In this document: positions 1 to 5,241 of the stretch, piece after piece
Layout: every line of letters starts with the position of its first letter
How positions within the stretch are numbered: the stretch's first letter is position 1
Assembly: GCA_946480345.1 (NCBI GenBank)
Contig: CAMLJR010000177.1
Coordinates: 1-5,241, forward strand
Origin: an uncultured Spongiibacteraceae bacterium
GTDB taxonomy: Bacteria; Pseudomonadota; Gammaproteobacteria; Pseudomonadales; CAMLJR01
Length of the DNA: 5,241 nucleotides
Reading direction: 5' to 3'
Translations under genes and position numbers: made by a program
The notes under the pieces: generated by a model
Seen by the model: only the letters and a program-made list of their open reading frames with translations
Told to the model about the DNA's origin: nothing
The model's database searches: none

Positions 1-1
1 A

Positions 2-3000
2 TTACGTTTCGGCTGACGCCGTAACTTCCGACATGCGCGGCGCGCGGTGATCGCGCGCCAGCAATGTATAAAACACCGGTAATACGAACAGCGTGAATAA
101 CGTTCCGATCGACATGCCGCAAACGATGACGAGACCGATGTTGAAACGCGCATCGGCGCCGGCACCGCTGGCGAGCAGTAGCGGCACCAGGCCCACCACC
201 ATCGCAGCCGTCGTCATCAGAATCGGACGCAAACGAACCTGCGCCGCTTTGACGATGGCCGCTGCTTTATCGAGCTGCTGTTCGACCTGCATCTTGTTCG
301 CGAAATCGACCATCAGAATGCCATGCTTACTGATCAGGCCGATCAGCGTCACCAGTCCGATTTGCGTGTAGATATTTAGCGTGACGAAGCCGAGGAAAAT
401 CGGCAGTAACGCACCGAAGATCGACAGCGGCACCGTGACCAGAATAATCAGCGGATCGCGCAAGCTATCGAACTGCGCGGCGAGCACCATGAAAATCACG
501 ATCAGCGCGATGCCGAATGTCGTGATCAACCGATTGCCCTCCTGCACGTATTGACGAGAATCGCTGAGCCAATCGTAAGTGAAGCCGCTCGGCAGAATTT
601 CTTTCGCTTTCGCATCGAGAAATTTCACCGCATCGCCCATCGTTACGCCCGGTGCCGGCATCGCCTGCAATGTCGCCGAATTCAACTGCGCGAATTGCGT
701 CAGCGCATTCGGCGCAATCGTGTTTTCGATATGCACGATCGTCGACAGCGGAATCTGTTCGCCGCTCGCCGTCGGCACATGGAATTGCCCAAGGTTTTCC
801 GCATTGAAACGATACGAGCGCGGTACCTGCAGAATCACATCGTACGCGCGGCCTTCCAGGTTGAAGCGGTTGATGTAATTGCCGCCGACCAGCAGCGTCA
901 ACGTGTTACCGATCTGCTCCATGTCGATGCCTAACGCATTCGCTTTGGCGCGATCGATCACGACGCGCGTGGTCGGGTTGTTGAACGCCAGATCGCTATC
1001 CACGACGACGAACATGCCGCTTTCGCGCGCTGCCGCTTTCATCTTTTCCATCGCATCGAAGACTTCGGGATACGCCGCCGCGCTGTTGATGACCATCTGC
1101 ACGGGTAAACCGCCGGTTGAGCCAGGCAACGCCGGCAGCATGAATGCGAATACCGTCTGCCCTTCGATGCGGTCGAACCCTGCCTGCAATTCCGGCAAGA
1201 CTTCCTGAGCGCTGCGTTTGCGTTCGTTCCACGGGCTGAAGATCGCGCCACCGAATGCATTGCTGATGCCCTCGGAGCCGACGATACCAAACGTCATCGT
1301 CGTTTCGGGCAGCTTATGCATAACCTCGGTCACCTCATGCATGTACGCACTGGTGTAATCGAGATTGGCGGATTGCGGGCCTTTCACGCTGATCAGAATC
1401 GTGCCTTTGTCCTCGGGCGGGGCCAGCTCGCTGCGCGAACCGGTGTACAAAAACCACAAGCTGATTACGACGGCGCCGGCCAATAACAGCGTGACGGGAC
1501 GGAACTGCAACGAGTGTTCGAGCCGCTTGGCGTAGTTGTGTGCGAGCCGTGAAAATGCGGAATCGACACGGCGCGCGAACGGGCTGTTCAGCGATTCGCG
1601 TTTGAGCAGCAGCGAACACATCACCGGCGACAGGGTCAGCGCTATCACGCCGGATACGATCACCGCACCGGCGAGCGACAACGCAAACTCCTTGAACAGC
1701 GCACCGGTCAATCCGCCCATGATCCCGATCGGCGTATACACCGCCGCCAGCGTCAGCGTCATCGCGATAACGGGGCCGACAATTTCGCGCGCGCCGATCA
1801 ATGCCGCCTTGCGCGGCGACAGCCCTTCCTCCATATGCCGATGCACGTTCTCGACGACGACAATCGCGTCGTCGACGACGAGACCAATCGCCATCACCAT
1901 CGCCAACAGCGTCAGCAGATTGATCGAGAAGCCCATCATGTACATCAGCGCGGCCGTACCGATCAGCGACAGCGGAATCGTCACCACCGGAATCAACACC
2001 GAACGGAACGACGCGAGAAACAGGAAGATCAACAACACGACAATGCCGACCGCTTCGAGCAGCGTTTTGGTGACTTCGTCGATGGCGGCCTGCACGAATT
2101 TCGCGACATCGAAATCGATCGATACTTTCACCGTCGGCGGTACGTTGCGTTTGATTTCGGGCAGCTTCGCGCGAATATCGCGGACGATTTCGAGCGGGTT
2201 ACCGCCGGGCGTCGCGTACACGGCGATATAAATAGCGGGCTTGTTGTTCATCAGGCCGGCTTGCTGATAATTCTGCGCACCGATTTCGATGGTGGCCACA
2301 TCGCCCAGGCGCGTCAGCGTATCGCCATCGGCGCGCACCACCATTTGCTTGAACTCATCGACGTTGGTCAGATCGGTATCCGCGCGAATATTGCTGATAA
2401 CAAACGCGCCTTTAACCTGCCCCGGTGCGGATTGAAAATTATTGCGGCGGATCGCATCGGCGATTTGATCTGCGGAAATACCGCGCGCCGACATACGCTG
2501 CGGATCGAGCCAGATACGCATCGCCAGCGGTTGGCCGCCCGCCATCAGCGCTTGCGCGACACCGGGCACCGCGCTGATCACCGGCTGCACCGCACGCACG
2601 ATGTAATCGTGCAATTGCGCCAGACTCAATTCCTCGCTCGAAAAACCGACATAAGTAATAGCGGTCGGATCGCCAGTGGTTTTTTCGATGACGGGATCGA
2701 ATGCCTCGCGCGGCAATTTGTATTTCACCTCGTTCAGCTTGGCCATGATCTCGGTCATCGCCTGATTGGAATCGGCGTTGAGCTTTAAGCGCGCGCTGAT
2801 CGTAGACGAGCCCGGCATTGACGATGACGTCAGATATTCGATACCCGCCGCGGTAGAAATTGCCTGCGCAATCGGTGTGGTCACAAAACCCTGCATCGTC
2901 TCGGCGGTACCGCCGGGATAACTGGTGGTAATCGTGATCGTCGCGTTTTCGGTGAGCGGAAATTCGCGAATCGGCACACTGCGCGCCGCCGCCAATCCGA

Positions 3001-3073
3001 GCAGCAGAATCAGCGTATTAATCACCAGCGCCAGAATCGGCCGCTGGATAAACAGATCGGTAAATGCTTTCAC
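2..3073 (-). CDS. RND (HAE1 family) multidrug efflux permease, MexI-like
   Basis: Inner-membrane pump subunit of a tripartite RND exporter, which exchanges protons for drugs or metabolites. The 1023-residue protein has the full RND plan: TM1 at about 12-30, a large periplasmic loop (about 31-335), TM2-TM6 (about 336-490), TM7 near 526-544, a second periplasmic loop (about 545-845) and TM8-TM12 (about 848-1006). Proton-relay residues equivalent to those of AcrB are present: D401 and D402 in GLVVDDAIVVVEN, K916 in GLISKHGIL, and R947 and T954 in RLRPILMT. From memory, long stretches match Pseudomonas aeruginosa MexI closely, for example LPALPGSTGGLPVQM and NIYTQIGLVTLIGLISKHG, so a MexI-type assignment is likely; orthology and substrate are not proven. 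The start is GTG at 3073, because GGAG lies 9 bases upstream and the N-terminal amphipathic segment (KAFTDLFIQRP) begins there. The next in-frame Met is residue 60, inside the periplasmic loop. The gene is complete: TAA at 4-2, no frameshift. It follows the adaptor gene by 6 bases. Confidence 0.96.
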   Translation of the reverse strand: MKAFTDLFIQRPILALVINTLILLLGLAAARSVPIREFPLTENATITITTSYPGGTAETMQGFVTTPIAQAISTAAGIEYLTSSSMPGSSTISARLKLNADSNQAMTEIMAKLNEVKYKLPREAFDPVIEKTTGDPTAITYVGFSSEELSLAQLHDYIVRAVQPVISAVPGVAQALMAGGQPLAMRIWLDPQRMSARGISADQIADAIRRNNFQSAPGQVKGAFVISNIRADTDLTNVDEFKQMVVRADGDTLTRLGDVATIEIGAQNYQQAGLMNNKPAIYIAVYATPGGNPLEIVRDIRAKLPEIKRNVPPTVKVSIDFDVAKFVQAAIDEVTKTLLEAVGIVVLLIFLFLASFRSVLIPVVTIPLSLIGTAALMYMMGFSINLLTLLAMVMAIGLVVDDAIVVVENVHRHMEEGLSPRKAALIGAREIVGPVIAMTLTLAAVYTPIGIMGGLTGALFKEFALSLAGAVIVSGVIALTLSPVMCSLLLKRESLNSPFARRVDSAFSRLAHNYAKRLEHSLQFRPVTLLLAGAVVISLWFLYTGSRSELAPPEDKGTILISVKGPQSANLDYTSAYMHEVTEVMHKLPETTMTFGIVGSEGISNAFGGAIFSPWNERKRSAQEVLPELQAGFDRIEGQTVFAFMLPALPGSTGGLPVQMVINSAAAYPEVFDAMEKMKAAARESGMFVVVDSDLAFNNPTTRVVIDRAKANALGIDMEQIGNTLTLLVGGNYINRFNLEGRAYDVILQVPRSYRFNAENLGQFHVPTASGEQIPLSTIVHIENTIAPNALTQFAQLNSATLQAMPAPGVTMGDAVKFLDAKAKEILPSGFTYDWLSDSRQYVQEGNRLITTFGIALIVIFMVLAAQFDSLRDPLIILVTVPLSIFGALLPIFLGFVTLNIYTQIGLVTLIGLISKHGILMVDFANKMQVEQQLDKAAAIVKAAQVRLRPILMTTAAMVVGLVPLLLASGAGADARFNIGLVIVCGMSIGTLFTLFVLPVFYTLLARDHRAPRMSEVTASAET

Positions 3074-3079
3074 GGCGGT

Positions 3080-4225
3080 TTACTCCACGCGGCTTTGCTG
3101 CTTGGTGGAATCAAGCGTCGCCTTGCTGACAATTTCCACCGGTGCGCCGTCGAACAATCTCAGCTGACCGGCGGTGACAATGCGATCGCCTGCTTGCAAT
3201 CCGCTGCGCACAATCACGCGATCACCGATACGGCCGTCGGTATGCACCAGCGCACGCATCGCGATCCACTGCTCGCCCTTATCTTTTTTCTGCGGTTTCA
3301 GCACGTACACCGAATCGCCATGAATACTGAAATTGAGCGCTGTTTCCGGCACGCTCAATACGTTCGCCTCCGGCGGCAATTGCAATGCCGCGCGCGCGAA
3401 CATACCGGGCGCCAATACATTTTTCGGATTTTCAAGTTGTGCCTGCACGCGCATCGCGCGCGTGTCGGTGCCGATCTGCGGTTCGATCGCGATCACTTTC
3501 GCGATGAATTTTTGCTTCGGCAATGCATCGACAGCGAATTCGACGCTCTGCCCGACGCGAACCTGGCCGTGCTGCTGTTCAGGCAAGGTGAAATTCAGAT
3601 ACAGCGTTTTCAGATCGGTCAGCGTCAGCAGCGTTTCGCCGCGCTGCACGTATTGACCGAGGTGAACGCGCTGCACGCCAACCTGCCCGGTAAACGGCGC
3701 ACGAATTAATTTCTGCGCGATGATCGCCTCGGTGCGCGCGATATCGCCTTCCACTTCGGCAAGAGTTGCCTGCTGCGCATCGAGCTCACTCTGCGAAACC
3801 GCGAGTTTCACCAATTGCTGCGAGCGTTCGATATTGATTCGAGCGAGCTTCGCCTGCGCGCGCAACCGCTGCAGATCGCCCTGCTCGGGCGCATCGTTCA
3901 ATTGCAATAACGGCTGTTTCGCGAGCACGCTGCTGCCCGGCTTGAAATGTATAGCGGTGATACGACCATCGACTTCCGCCGCAAGCTGCACCTGTTGAAC
4001 CGCCTGCAATGTGCCGATCGCCTCCAGCGAGCGCGGAATTTCGCCGGCCTTTACTTGCTCGGCGGTGACGGGCGATGGCGGCGGCTGATACGCGGCGAAC
4101 GCCTTACCCATCTGCACTTTTCTGAATACATCGAAACCAAATAAGCCGCCGAATAAAACGATCAGAAATATCCCCATCAACAGCAGGCGTTTTCTCAACT
4201 CCGGATTTGACATTGCAGCGAACAT
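3080..4225 (-). CDS. RND efflux periplasmic adaptor (membrane fusion protein), MexH-like
   Basis: Periplasmic adaptor that links the RND permease encoded next to it to a TolC-type outer-membrane channel. Of 381 residues, about 14-34 form one hydrophobic N-terminal helix. There is no lipobox and I see no cysteine in the protein, so it is probably held by an uncleaved anchor rather than a lipid. Then come the first lipoyl half (about 66-111, with AAEVDGRITAIHFKPGSSV), an alpha-helical hairpin (about 112-172), the second lipoyl half (about 173-207, IRAPFTGQVGVQRVHLGQYV), a beta-barrel (about 208-285) and a membrane-proximal domain (about 286-366). This order is typical of HlyD/AcrA-type adaptors, and the length is usual. 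Two ATG starts are possible: 4225 and 4213 (residue 5). Neither has a good Shine-Dalgarno sequence; a GGA lies 11 bases before the second. The longer form is given here, but the 377-residue form is about as likely. A promoter candidate lies just upstream, and the permease gene follows after 6 bases, so the two form an operon. Confidence 0.95.
   Translation of the reverse strand: MFAAMSNPELRKRLLLMGIFLIVLFGGLFGFDVFRKVQMGKAFAAYQPPPSPVTAEQVKAGEIPRSLEAIGTLQAVQQVQLAAEVDGRITAIHFKPGSSVLAKQPLLQLNDAPEQGDLQRLRAQAKLARINIERSQQLVKLAVSQSELDAQQATLAEVEGDIARTEAIIAQKLIRAPFTGQVGVQRVHLGQYVQRGETLLTLTDLKTLYLNFTLPEQQHGQVRVGQSVEFAVDALPKQKFIAKVIAIEPQIGTDTRAMRVQAQLENPKNVLAPGMFARAALQLPPEANVLSVPETALNFSIHGDSVYVLKPQKKDKGEQWIAMRALVHTDGRIGDRVIVRSGLQAGDRIVTAGQLRLFDGAPVEIVSKATLDSTKQQSRVE
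3083..3086 (-). promoter_or_regulatory. Ribosome binding site of the permease inside the adaptor's last codons
   Basis: The GGAG on the minus strand is formed by the final Val-Glu codons of the adaptor (GTG GAG) just before its TAA stop. It lies 9 bases before the GTG start at 3073 and decides this non-ATG start. The arrangement suggests translational coupling of adaptor and permease. Confidence 0.7.
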
Positions 4226-4250
4226 CCAACGAATTAATTAATGAAGCTGC

Positions 4251-4280
4251 GTTATATAAAGTTATGCCTGCCATTGGCAA
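4251..4280 (-). promoter_or_regulatory. Candidate sigma-70 promoter for the adaptor-permease operon
   Basis: Read on the minus strand, TTGCCA (4280-4275, 5 of 6 matches to the -35 consensus) is followed after 18 bases by TATAAC (4256-4251, 5 of 6 matches to the -10 consensus). An alternative -10, TATATA, would give a 16-base spacer. An AT-rich block (about 4281-4296) just upstream could serve as an UP element. Transcription would begin near 4244, leaving a leader of about 20 bases before the adaptor start. The position, directly in front of the efflux operon, supports the call; it is inferred from consensus only. Confidence 0.6.
4269..4279. promoter_or_regulatory. Palindrome TGCCA-T-TGGCA overlapping the -35 box, possible operator
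   Basis: A perfect 5+1+5 inverted repeat covers most of the candidate -35 element of the efflux operon and extends into the spacer. A protein bound here would compete with RNA polymerase. The repeat is short and no regulator gene is visible in the window, so the operator role is an inference. Confidence 0.3.
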
Positions 4281-4296
4281 CTTAAATAATTATTAA

Positions 4297-4330
4297 CACG
4301 ACTTTTTCGATCTCGCCGATTCCTGTCGTG
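4297..4330. repeat. Short inverted repeat CACGAC / GTCGTG with 22-base loop
   Basis: Six-base arms at 4297-4302 and 4325-4330 are perfect complements. The site lies between the DUF2200 stop and the efflux promoter. On the minus strand the second arm is followed by an AT-rich stretch (TTAATAATTATTT), but not by a proper U-run, and the loop is long, so a terminator role for the DUF2200 transcript is weakly supported. Confidence 0.2.
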
Positions 4331-4384
4331 CTCGTCCACGTCGATATCAGTGCCGTATTTCCTGCTCCAAAGGAGTCGTTACAT

Positions 4385-4738
4385 TCACGATCGCCGCAGA
4401 ATCTTTTCCATCGGCTTTCCTTTTGCCAATTCATCAATCAATTTGTCTAGATAGCGTATTTTTTGCATCAGCGGATCGTCTACTTCTTCTACACGCACAC
4501 CACACACTAGACCTTTGATAAGCGAACTATTTGGATGAATGGCGGGCGCCTGAGCAAAAAAAGTTTCGAAATCGCTGTGTTGCTCGATTTGCTGCGTTAA
4601 TCCTGCACGGGTATAACCAGTCAACCAGCATATGATTTGGTCAACTTCCTCTTTGGTGCGATTCTTACGCGCAGCCTTTTGAACGTAGAGCGGATATACC
4701 TTAGAGAATTCTGTAGTGAAGATATGATGTGCTGGCAT
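4385..4738 (-). CDS. DUF2200 family protein of unknown function
   Basis: Small soluble protein of 117 residues that I recognise as a DUF2200 member from conserved blocks: an N-terminal [19 protein letters not shown] segment, [16 protein letters not shown] (27-42), the [15 protein letters not shown] region (56-70), [22 protein letters not shown] (73-94) and a charged C-terminal helix with [18 protein letters not shown]. The length fits the family. No signal peptide, membrane segment or catalytic motif is visible; there are two cysteines (C37 and C79) and no obvious metal site. I know of no established function for this family. The ATG at 4738 is supported by a strong GGAGGA 6 bases upstream. 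The stop is TGA. It has its own spacing on both sides (98 bases after tspO, 159 bases before the adaptor), so it is probably transcribed alone. Its GC is about 44% by hand count over 4381-4740, against roughly 59% in four sampled lines of the permease, which may hint at a different history. Confidence 0.92.
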   Translation of the reverse strand: MPAHHIFTTEFSKVYPLYVQKAARKNRTKEEVDQIICWLTGYTRAGLTQQIEQHSDFETFFAQAPAIHPNSSLIKGLVCGVRVEEVDDPLMQKIRYLDKLIDELAKGKPMEKILRRS

Positions 4739-4744
4739 CTTATT

Positions 4745-4750
4745 TCCTCC
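4745..4750 (-). promoter_or_regulatory. Strong ribosome binding site of the DUF2200 gene (GGAGGA)
   Basis: GGAGGA on the minus strand ends 6 bases before the ATG at 4738. It is the best Shine-Dalgarno match in the window and fixes the start of this gene. Confidence 0.8.
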
Positions 4751-4775
4751 ACGCAGTCGACTACATGCTCATGCG

Positions 4776-4802
4776 ATTTTAACTGCCGATGCTAATCATC
4801 AA
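4776..4802 (-). promoter_or_regulatory. Weak candidate promoter for the DUF2200 gene
   Basis: On the minus strand, TTGATG (4802-4797, 4 of 6 matches) and TAAAAT (4781-4776, 5 of 6 matches) are separated by only 15 bases, shorter than the usual 17. The -10 would place the start near 4769 and leave a leader of about 30 bases with the GGAGGA site. The elements fall inside an inverted repeat (4779-4815). The call is tentative; read-through from tspO is the alternative. Confidence 0.25.
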
Positions 4803-4815
4803 TATCGCCAGTTAA
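4779..4815. repeat. Inverted repeat with 10-bp arms (one mismatch), 17-base loop
   Basis: TTAACTGCCG at 4779-4788 is the reverse complement of CGCCAGTTAA at 4806-4815 except for one position; the outer seven pairs are perfect. The 17-base centre holds most of a smaller inverted repeat, GATG-CTAAT-CATC (4788-4800). No T-run follows either arm in either direction, so it does not look like a standard factor-independent terminator. It lies between tspO and the DUF2200 gene and overlaps the weak promoter candidate. An operator or an RNA hairpin at the tspO transcript end are both possible. Confidence 0.5.
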
Positions 4816-4836
4816 GAGCAGTGAAGTACTAACCCA

Positions 4837-5241
4837 TCACCCCAGAACTTGCGGATTAAGTTGCCAGACAGAAAAATTGAGAACAGCGGCAAAACTGACC
4901 CATAGCAAGTACGGAACGAGAAGCGCGCCGGCAAGAGGACGTACCCGCCAGAATGAAACAATCGTCGCAATAATCAGTAACCAAAGCACGACGATATCGG
5001 CAAATGCCAACGCGCCGAAATGCCACGCAAAGAACAACCAACTCCATAACGCGTTTATCGCAAGCTGCACCAGAAAAAATGTTAGTGCGGAACGATTCGC
5101 GCGAAATCCATCAACGCGCCAAACCAACCATGCAGCGATACCCATCAATGCATACAAGGTTGTCCACACCGGCGCAAACACCGACGAAGGCGGCGCCCAA
5201 CCTGGCTGCACAAGCTGACCATAAAAAGAAGCGGCATTTAT
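4837..5241 (-). CDS. tspO: TspO/MBR family protein (tryptophan-rich sensory protein), 5' end cut by window edge
   Basis: Integral membrane protein of the TspO/peripheral benzodiazepine receptor family, known to bind porphyrins and related ligands and linked in bacteria to stress and tetrapyrrole control. The frame stays open to the right edge, giving 134 residues plus a TGA stop at 4839-4837. An initiation at GTG 5211 would be artificial, because the codons before it encode FYGQL, which continues the conserved FY...PGWAPPSSVFAPVWT block that precedes TM2. Other family signatures are QLAINALWSWLFFAWHFG in the middle and PYLLWVSFAAVLNFSVWQLN at the end. Eleven tryptophans occur in the fragment, as expected. 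Four hydrophobic helices (TM2-TM5) are visible; family members are about 150-160 residues long, so TM1 and the start codon lie beyond the edge. No broken frame is seen. The downstream DUF2200 gene has the same direction, but 98 bases and its own strong ribosome binding site separate the two. Confidence 0.93.
   Translation of the reverse strand: MNAASFYGQLVQPGWAPPSSVFAPVWTTLYALMGIAAWLVWRVDGFRANRSALTFFLVQLAINALWSWLFFAWHFGALAFADIVVLWLLIIATIVSFWRVRPLAGALLVPYLLWVSFAAVLNFSVWQLNPQVLG

Noticed and set aside
1867..1880. Perfect 14-bp palindrome CGTCGTCGACGACG inside the permease
   Set aside because: It results from the codons for Val-Val-Asp-Asp (GTC GTC GAC GAC) of the proton-relay motif, so coding constraint explains it.
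1536..2231. Second plus-strand open frame (231 codons) opposite the permease
   Set aside because: Low-complexity S/T/I/N-rich shadow translation that overlaps the other antisense frame; no recognisable domain.
1835..2788. Long plus-strand open frame (317 codons) opposite the permease gene
   Set aside because: Its translation is rich in R, H, D and Q with no family pattern, as expected from the opposite strand of a GC-rich gene; the minus-strand frame encodes a full RND permease with intact motifs.
3182..3189. GCGATCGC octamer and frequent CGATCG hexamers
   Set aside because: The octamer is reminiscent of cyanobacterial HIP1, but I noticed only this one; CGATCG words are common in GC-rich proteobacterial coding sequence.
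3095..3709. Plus-strand open frame (204 codons) opposite the adaptor
   Set aside because: Arg/His/Gln-rich shadow of the adaptor gene, with no domain and no supporting context.
4262..4339. Possible 25-codon GTG open frame on the minus strand in the gap before the adaptor
   Set aside because: No Shine-Dalgarno sequence, a non-ATG start, no recognisable peptide, and it overlaps the promoter elements.
4366..4378. Plus-strand AAAGGAG resembling a ribosome binding site, within CTCC-AAA-GGAG
   Set aside because: No start codon with a usable open frame follows it on the plus strand; the 4-bp stem is too short for a terminator.
4877..5218. Plus-strand open frame opposite tspO
   Set aside because: The minus strand carries clear TspO motifs; the plus-strand product has no recognisable family features.

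Overview
The window comes from a Gram-negative bacterium, most likely a gammaproteobacterium of medium GC content. The evidence is a two-gene RND efflux operon whose permease resembles Pseudomonas MexI, a TspO protein with typical bacterial motifs, and a DUF2200 gene. The species cannot be named from this sequence. All four supported genes lie on the minus strand, so the direction of reading is from the right edge to the left edge.

Layout in transcription order. (1) 5241-4837 is the 3' part of a tspO gene (tryptophan-rich sensory protein); its first transmembrane helix is cut off by the window edge. (2) 4836-4739 is a 98-base gap with a near-perfect 10-bp-arm inverted repeat, a weak candidate promoter and a strong ribosome binding site. 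(3) 4738-4385 is a complete DUF2200 gene of unknown function, lower in GC than the efflux genes. (4) 4384-4226 is a 159-base gap with the best promoter candidate in the window (TTGCCA, 18 bases, TATAAC), an AT-rich stretch upstream of it and short palindromes over the -35 box and in the leader. (5) 4225-3080 encodes the periplasmic adaptor of an RND pump. (6) 3073-2 encodes the inner-membrane RND permease. It starts at GTG 6 bases after the adaptor stop, and its Shine-Dalgarno sequence lies inside the last adaptor codons.

The adaptor and permease form a proton-driven multidrug or metabolite exporter of the HAE1 type. The permease takes substrate from the inner membrane or periplasm using proton influx, and the adaptor joins it to a TolC-like outer-membrane channel. 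No outer-membrane factor and no regulator is inside the window; the permease stop codon is one base from the left edge, so an outer-membrane factor could follow directly. TspO and the DUF2200 gene seem to be separate transcription units; any functional link to the pump is speculation.

I see no mobile element, CRISPR array, tRNA, rRNA or clear factor-independent terminator. This looks like an ordinary chromosomal region, and I do not see strong evidence for an undescribed system. The points most worth checking are the regulatory palindromes in the two gaps, the DUF2200 gene and a one-residue-shorter tip motif in the adaptor hairpin.
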